Both the position numbers and the translations under genes were made by a program. From JTS-AC122 sp041742635 (GTDB taxonomy: Bacteria; Planctomycetota; Phycisphaerae; Phycisphaerales; UBA1924), in the NCBI GenBank assembly GCA_041742635.1, contig JBGSIF010000020.1:1-10701 (forward strand): a DNA stretch of 10,701 bases, in the 5' to 3' direction. The notes under the pieces are model-generated. The model saw nothing but the letters and a program-made list of their open reading frames with translations. It did not search any database and had not been told where the DNA came from. Positions 6,916 to 10,701 of this stretch are shown piece after piece; position 1 is the first letter of the stretch; the number at the start of each line of letters is the position of its first letter.

Positions 6916-6943
6916 GGGGGGAGTCGGGAAGTGGGGGGCCGGG
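6916..6943 (+). other. Canonical G-quadruplex motif upstream of the zinc-ribbon gene
   Basis: Four G-tracts on the + strand, GGGGGG-AGTC-GGG-AAGT-GGGGGG-CC-GGG, fit the standard G3+N1-7 rule. The motif lies in the 96-bp gap between the DUF486 and zinc-ribbon genes, 41-68 bp before the latter's start. The G-rich strand is the transcription template, so the RNA would be C-rich and any effect would be on the DNA. The flanking bases are also G-rich. Confidence 0.6.
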
Positions 6944-6971
6944 AGTCATTTTGACGTGCAAACTCGTTGGG

Positions 6972-7403
6972 CTAGGGCGCCGTAGTCGTGATCGCGGGGG
7001 TGATTGCGGGGGTGGTGCTCGTGCTGGGGTTCCGGCCCATCATGGAGACGGCGACGCCCGCGAAGATGAGGAGGAACGCGATGATGTCGGTAGCGCGGAA
7101 GCGGTCGCCGAGGATGAAAATCGAGAAGACGGCGAAGACGATAAGCGTGATGGCTTCTTGGAGGACTTTGAGCTGCGGGGTGGTGAAGGGGCCGGCGTGA
7201 GAGACGTGGCCGAGGCGGTTGGCGGGCACCTGGAGAGCGTATTCGGGGAGTGCGAGAAGCCAGGAGAAGAGGATCACCGCGACGAGGCCCAGCACGGCAC
7301 GTTTGGAGGTGTGGGGAAACCACTTGAGGTGCCCGTACCACGCTGCGGTCATAAAGATGTTGGAGACGAAGAGCAGGCCAATGGTTGAGAGGATACGGGT
7401 CAT
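6972..7403 (-). CDS. DUF486 / DMT-superfamily small membrane protein
   Basis: A 143-residue inner-membrane protein of the DUF486 family, related to drug/metabolite-transporter subunits; substrate unknown. Family signatures are NIFMTAAWYGHLKW (15-28), SWLLALPEYALQVPANRLG (47-65), then TTPQLKVLQEAITLIVFAVF (74-93). Four membrane helices fall at about 4-22, 36-53, 83-99 and 104-122. I chose ATG 7403 because the family starts a few residues before its first helix; a GTG at 7436 is also in frame, and neither has a good ribosome site. The last 20 residues form a Thr/Pro-rich tail (TPAITPAITTTAP) beyond the usual end of the family, encoded by a 12-bp tandem repeat. It lies 72 bp downstream of rsmE on the same strand and may be co-transcribed. 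Confidence 0.88.
   Translation of the reverse strand: MTRILSTIGLLFVSNIFMTAAWYGHLKWFPHTSKRAVLGLVAVILFSWLLALPEYALQVPANRLGHVSHAGPFTTPQLKVLQEAITLIVFAVFSIFILGDRFRATDIIAFLLIFAGVAVSMMGRNPSTSTTPAITPAITTTAP
6988..7011 (-). repeat. 12-bp tandem repeat (two copies) in the DUF486-protein tail
   Basis: On +, GTGATCGCGGGG (6988-6999) is followed directly by GTGATTGCGGGG (7000-7011), with one mismatch. Read on -, it encodes the repeated TPAI units of the C-terminal tail. It probably arose by slippage; copy number may vary among relatives. Confidence 0.6.
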
Positions 7404-7451
7404 GGCGGAACTGTACGTACCGACGCGGTACATCACGAAGCGGCGTGACGC

Positions 7452-7460
7452 GGGGGGGGG
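7452..7460. repeat. G9 homopolymer tract upstream of the DUF486 gene
   Basis: Nine consecutive G on + (C9 on -), in the 72-bp gap between rsmE and the DUF486 gene. It lies 49-57 bp before the ATG at 7403 and 16-24 bp before the in-frame GTG at 7436. Long G/C tracts are prone to slippage, so spacing upstream of the start may vary. It could also be a sequencing error hotspot. Confidence 0.55.
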
Positions 7461-7475
7461 CGCGGTGGACGTGGA

Positions 7476-8237
7476 TCACCGAGGGGCCATCAGGATCGCG
7501 GCGGCAACGACGGCGGCGGTTTCGATCCGCATCACATGTGGGCCGAAGCAGGCAACAACGGCACCCGCAGCACGAGCGGCGTGCAGTTCGTCGTGGGTCC
7601 ATCCGCCTTCGGGGCCGATCAGAAGATAGATCGGCATGTCGGACGCTTGAGCCCTGAGGTCGGGACGTGTGCCGGAGGCATCGGCGATGATGGCGGTGGC
7701 ACCCGTCTTGGTGATCTGGGGGATCGTTCGCGCCGGGCCGAGGTCCATCAGCCAGGGGCGGCCCGATTGCTTGCACGCTTCGATGACGATGCGCTGGAGT
7801 CGGCCGTGTTTGATGTCGTGCGGGCCGGAGACAAGCCGCGCTGTGAGGAGCGGGCACCAGGACGCTGCACCGGCCTGGGTGAGCGCGTCGATCATGTCGT
7901 CGATGCGGCTGCCTTTGGGAACGGCGGAGCAAACATGGACGATGGGCCGCGTGCGCGGCAGTTCGATCAGTTCGATGATGCGGATGTGACACAAAGCCTC
8001 GTCACGATGACGGGGCTTTGGGGGTGCGGGAGGTGGGGCCGAGGAGGGGGCCGAGTCGCACGCGAGTTCGCCGCGGGCGATAAAACCCGCGCCATCGAGC
8101 AGTTCGACGGCTTCGCCCAAGCGCAGACGTTTGACACGCAGGGCGTGGCGGGCCTCGTCGCCTTCAAACGAGACGATTTCGCCGGGACGCGGAGCGAGAG
8201 AGCGAAGGTGGGAAAGAAAGATTCGGTGGGCAGGCAT
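7476..8237 (-). CDS. rsmE: 16S rRNA (uracil1498-N3)-methyltransferase, RsmE family
   Basis: A 253-residue cytoplasmic enzyme of the SPOUT (knotted) class that methylates U1498 of 16S rRNA with S-adenosylmethionine. An N-terminal PUA-like domain (about 1-60; HRIFLSH, DEARHALRVKRLRLGE) precedes the SPOUT domain. The SAM-binding knot is clear: YLLIGPEGGWTHDE (204-217) and FGPHVMRIETAAVVAAAIL (231-249), where most members have 'LG..ILR.ETA'. RIVIEACKQSGR (149-160) matches the 'EA.eQs.R' motif. Two departures: a Ser/Ala/Pro-rich insertion at about 62-76 between the domains, and a degenerate mid-domain motif (DALTQAGAASWCPL where the family usually has 'KatELGv..i.P'). No strong ribosome site precedes the ATG at 8237. 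It is the first of three same-strand genes and divergent from the acidic membrane protein. Confidence 0.93.
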   Translation of the reverse strand: MPAHRIFLSHLRSLAPRPGEIVSFEGDEARHALRVKRLRLGEAVELLDGAGFIARGELACDSAPSSAPPPAPPKPRHRDEALCHIRIIELIELPRTRPIVHVCSAVPKGSRIDDMIDALTQAGAASWCPLLTARLVSGPHDIKHGRLQRIVIEACKQSGRPWLMDLGPARTIPQITKTGATAIIADASGTRPDLRAQASDMPIYLLIGPEGGWTHDELHAARAAGAVVACFGPHVMRIETAAVVAAAILMAPR

Positions 8238-8308
8238 CAGTTGCGCGGTCCGAGAATGTGAGATGCGACGGGAGCACGGCGTGAGAGCCGATCATGGTAC
8301 GAACGCGC

Positions 8309-8337
8309 TTGACTACGGCGTCCGGGTGTCCGATAGA
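8309..8337 (+). promoter_or_regulatory. Candidate sigma-70-type promoter for the acidic membrane protein
   Basis: TTGACT (8309-8314, five of six consensus bases), a 17-bp spacer, then GATAGA (8332-8337, only three of six). Transcription would begin about 10 nt before the ribosome site at 8347, giving a very short leader. The -10 match is poor, so confidence is low. Confidence 0.3.
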
Positions 8338-8346
8338 GAGTATCCG

Positions 8347-8351
8347 AGGAG
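8347..8351 (+). promoter_or_regulatory. Shine-Dalgarno site of the acidic membrane protein
   Basis: AGGAG (within GAGGAG), only 3 nt before the ATG at 8355, shorter than usual spacing. It still supports the ATG as the start. Confidence 0.5.
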
Positions 8352-8354
8352 CCG

Positions 8355-9803
8355 ATGCCAACGGAAGAAATCGAAACGACGAACGAGGAGAACGGCTCGC
8401 CAGTGGTGGTGAGTACCGAGGATGCGGCGCGAGATGATCTCCCTGCGGACGTGATGGACGCGGTAGAGAAGGCCGAGCAAGCCGCGGGATCCATGGGTAC
8501 GGAGTTGCAAGCCGGCGAGCCGAGTGCAAGCGCCGAAGATGTCGAATTGGACGGGGCACCAGACGTGCTTGCGCCGGATCCGGAAGTAGAATCGGCACTG
8601 GAAGCCGCACTCGCGGAAACCGAACGGCTGCAAGCGGAAGTGAACGATGCGATGGCGGGCAGTCTGAGTGAGCACCCCGTCGTCAACGCGGATAATGCCC
8701 CGCTTGAACCGACCGATGTTGCGGCAGACGAAGGGGCGGAACCGGTGGTTTCCGCAGATTTGGTGACAAAAGAAGGGGACGCGGCGATCGACAAAGCCGA
8801 GGGCCAAACCGAGGTGGAGGCCCAAGCCGAGGTCGCAGCGAGCGGTGATCAAACAAACTCTGTCAGTGAAGCGGGCGAGGCAAAACCTGATGTGGCGCGA
8901 GTTGTAGACACGGCCGCAGGAGTCTTGGACACACCCGCGGCGGAGGTGGAATCGGCAGTACCCGGCGCGGCGGAGAACGACGACCACGCAGACTTTGCCG
9001 ACGCCGGTGATATTCTCGCGGACGCACGGAAAGCCGCGAACGCCGAGGCGCAAGCGCTCTCATCCGAGGGGTCGGGAACGGTGGCGGACCTGGACGCTGC
9101 TCTGGCGGCGCACGCGGCGCACGAACTCGCGGTGGAAGAAGCCGGGGGCGAAGCGGACGTCACAGCCACAGGGGCGGCGAGTGCGCCGGGACTGGCACGC
9201 TCGCCGGAACAGGCACCCGCGACCAGCACCGCGGCGGTGAAAACGACCTCGAAACCGACGCCGGAGCCACGCGCGGGGACAGGTAGCGCAAGCGTGGGTG
9301 CTGGCGTGTCGGCGACCGAGAAACCGCGTGCGGATTCGGGAACGCCGGGCAAGGAAAAGCACAAGCCCGCGCTGGGTCAAACGGTCGAGGCCGCCGTGAA
9401 GAAGGCGGGTTCGGTGATCACGGGGGTATTGAACAAAGCACTGATGCCGGTCGCGACGAAGTACGCGGCGGTGCCGGGATCGATGCGCAAGGGCATCGCG
9501 GTCATTGCGATCGGAACAGCAGCGCAGGCTGGGATGATCTGGGGATACCTGCTGTTCGTGCGCAGTGCGAGTGAGGCAGATGTCCTCGCGGCGGCACACG
9601 ACGGGCCGGTGAAGCCGGTGCATCTCCCCGCCGACGCGGCGCATGTTGGGCATGGGCACGAGGCACACGCAAGCGATGCTGCCACGCCGGGTCCAACGGC
9701 GGCTCACGGGCACGCCGAGGCTGGGCACGCGAACGAGTCTGCAAGCACTGAACACCACGACGCGACGAAGGCGAGTGGGGATGGGCACAAACCGGGGCAC
9801 TAG
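8355..9803 (+). CDS. Ala/Glu/Asp-rich single-pass membrane protein with His-rich C-terminal tail
   Basis: A 482-residue protein with no family I recognise. Residues 1 to about 290 are low complexity, dominated by Ala, Glu, Asp, Val and Ser (for example EGQTEVEAQAEVAASGD), strongly acidic and probably disordered or loosely helical. Residues about 295-345 become Thr/Pro/Lys-rich. Residues about 346-380 are basic and more ordered (GQTVEAAVKKAGSVITGVLN, then MRKG). One membrane helix spans 381-402 (IAVIAIGTAAQAGMIWGYLLFV). The MRKG just before it suggests the long acidic part is cytoplasmic and the last 80 residues face outward. That tail holds 13 His (such as HVGHGHEAH and STEHHDA), which could bind metal or be charged at low pH; inference only. 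Frame choice is supported by the ribosome site, the coherent composition and the clean helix. It lies 155 bp before the O-antigen-ligase-like gene. Confidence 0.82.
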   Translation: MPTEEIETTNEENGSPVVVSTEDAARDDLPADVMDAVEKAEQAAGSMGTELQAGEPSASAEDVELDGAPDVLAPDPEVESALEAALAETERLQAEVNDAMAGSLSEHPVVNADNAPLEPTDVAADEGAEPVVSADLVTKEGDAAIDKAEGQTEVEAQAEVAASGDQTNSVSEAGEAKPDVARVVDTAAGVLDTPAAEVESAVPGAAENDDHADFADAGDILADARKAANAEAQALSSEGSGTVADLDAALAAHAAHELAVEEAGGEADVTATGAASAPGLARSPEQAPATSTAAVKTTSKPTPEPRAGTGSASVGAGVSATEKPRADSGTPGKEKHKPALGQTVEAAVKKAGSVITGVLNKALMPVATKYAAVPGSMRKGIAVIAIGTAAQAGMIWGYLLFVRSASEADVLAAAHDGPVKPVHLPADAAHVGHGHEAHASDAATPGPTAAHGHAEAGHANESASTEHHDATKASGDGHKPGH

Positions 9804-9958
9804 GGTCTCTCGAAGTCTGCAAGTTCTGGATGCGGACGGCTTGACGAGCCAATCTCGAAGTCCGACCCTGGATAGCCGGGCCACTCTGAGAGAAGGGGGC
9901 AGGAAGGAAACGGTCGGTATAAGGTATCGGCTTCGCAGAATGACTTGTGCCGTAGCCG
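9804..9958. other. Intergenic gap with a 10-bp direct repeat
   Basis: This 155-bp gap holds two copies of TCTCGAAGTC (9808-9817 and 9853-9862, 45 bp apart) and a weak GGCT-TGACG-AGCC hairpin (9839-9851). TATAAG at 9918 has no partner at -35 spacing. No gene is seen. Confidence 0.35.
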
Positions 9959-10701
9959 ATGGCAGAACTTGGGATCCAACTCCGCACGACTGAAGAGGCG
10001 TTTGCCGAGCAGCGCCGGGTGGATTCGTACGGACATCGGTTGCACGCGATGCTGGGCGCGTTGTGGTGCTTCTGCGCGTGCGGGCCGATGTCCATGGTCG
10101 AAATCGGGCTGGTCCCCCTCGCGGTGTGCTACGTGATCCGCTTGCCGCGGCACAGCCGTCTGGGCTTCCGGCTGATCTATCAAACCGCGGTGCAGGCTGG
10201 GGTCTTGTTCATCGCGTGGCAAGCGCTCTCGACAACGTGGTCGCAGAACCGCACGCTGGGGCTGGACGAACTGGTTTCGTGCAGGTTTGCATTGTCGCTC
10301 GTGCTGCTGTGGCCGGTCCTGGACCGGCGGTCGTGGTTGATCGCGGGGCTGGCGACGGGGTTGCTCGCGGCAAATCTCGGGCAGGTATCACACGCCATCG
10401 GTACGGTGTGCAGCGTGGAGTGGATGCGGTTTCCTCGAATGCCGCACCGTAACTCGGGTTGGTGGCAGCCCGTGGTCGGCGGAACGATGCTCACGGCGGG
10501 GCTGGGGCTGCACCTGCCCGCGCTGCTCAGCGGGTCGCTGCGAGAGCGAGTACTGGGGCTGATGGGAAGCACGGCGTGCTTCGTGGGCGTGCTGGCGACG
10601 GGGTCGCGCGGGGCTTGGATCGGGGCGACCACCCTCGTGATGGTGGTCGTCTCGTGGAGTGTCTGGCGCGGCCTGCGAACCGGACGAACGGGCACGCGGG
10701 C
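9959..10701 (+). CDS. O-antigen ligase / Wzy_C-like polytopic membrane protein, 3'-truncated
   Basis: Open to the right edge; 247 residues are visible. After a charged N-terminus (MAELGIQLRTTEEAFAEQRR) the sequence is a series of hydrophobic helices separated by short charged loops: around residues 29-57, 69-87, 103-137, 163-180 and 192-207, with another at about 214-232. The segment VLATGSRGAWIGA (about 206-218) is the conserved 'sRga.i' region of the O-antigen ligase / polymerase superfamily, whose members join or polymerise glycan chains on the outer face of the inner membrane. Family members are usually 400-800 residues, so much is missing, including the large periplasmic loop with the catalytic His. 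The ATG lies 3 nt after an in-frame TAG (9953-9955) and has no Shine-Dalgarno site, so a later start is possible. The glycan substrate cannot be told; exopolysaccharide polymerase is an alternative to ligase. Confidence 0.8.
   Translation, partial: MAELGIQLRTTEEAFAEQRRVDSYGHRLHAMLGALWCFCACGPMSMVEIGLVPLAVCYVIRLPRHSRLGFRLIYQTAVQAGVLFIAWQALSTTWSQNRTLGLDELVSCRFALSLVLLWPVLDRRSWLIAGLATGLLAANLGQVSHAIGTVCSVEWMRFPRMPHRNSGWWQPVVGGTMLTAGLGLHLPALLSGSLRERVLGLMGSTACFVGVLATGSRGAWIGATTLVMVVVSWSVWRGLRTGRTGTR

Noticed and set aside
6843..7388. 181-codon acidic + frame opposite the DUF486 gene
   Set aside because: It is antisense to a gene with clear family motifs. Its Gly/Glu/Asp richness is what results from reading a GC-rich membrane-protein gene backwards.
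7536..8261. 241-codon + frame opposite rsmE
   Set aside because: It is antisense to a well-supported RsmE gene and has no motif or ribosome site of its own.
8313..9053. 246-codon - frame opposite the acidic protein
   Set aside because: It is Cys/Arg/Phe-rich with no helix or motif, and the + frame has a ribosome site, consistent acidic composition and a clean membrane helix.
1..10701. Search for CRISPR arrays, tRNA genes, insertion sequences and phage or defence genes
   Set aside because: No regularly spaced repeats, cloverleaf-like segments, transposase motifs or recognisable defence domains were seen by eye.

Overview
The window looks like a chromosomal segment from a high-GC bacterium, most plausibly a planctomycete of the Phycisphaerae type. 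This is an inference from three things: a Hanks-type Ser/Thr kinase fused through one membrane helix to a long TPR array, few strong Shine-Dalgarno sites, and a mix of housekeeping genes with unrecognised membrane or secreted proteins. No tRNA, rRNA, CRISPR array, insertion sequence or phage gene was seen. The content looks like ordinary core genome with a few lineage-specific genes.

Layout, left to right. The 3' two-thirds of nadC (NAD synthesis) enters from the left edge on +. A 141-residue unrecognised gene on - converges on it and overlaps it by 14 bp. A LON substrate-binding-domain protein (+) follows, then a 278-bp non-coding stretch, then a small glycine-zipper lipoprotein with a His/Tyr/Asp/Arg-rich tail (+). 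A near-perfect hairpin separates the lipoprotein from a convergent UDP-glucuronate decarboxylase gene (-). That gene is divergent from the 827-residue kinase-TPR gene (+), and the gap between them holds a 10-bp palindrome and a 6-bp-stem hairpin. Three - strand genes follow, reading right to left: rsmE (16S rRNA m3U1498 methyltransferase), a DUF486/DMT-family membrane protein, and a zinc-ribbon membrane protein. Their gaps (72 and 96 bp) contain a G9 tract and a canonical G-quadruplex motif. Divergent from rsmE is a 482-residue, Ala/Glu/Asp-rich protein with one membrane helix and a His-rich tail (+). The window closes with the N-terminal 247 residues of an O-antigen-ligase-like polytopic membrane protein (+) that runs off the right edge.

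How the genes relate. UDP-glucuronate decarboxylase (UDP-xylose supply) and the O-antigen-ligase-like protein are both surface-polysaccharide functions, but they lie about 6 kb apart and are not in one operon. The rsmE, DUF486 and zinc-ribbon genes could form one transcript. The other genes look monocistronic. There is no clear new multi-gene system. The least explained genes are the acidic protein with the His-rich tail, the 141-residue protein next to nadC, and the zinc-ribbon membrane protein.
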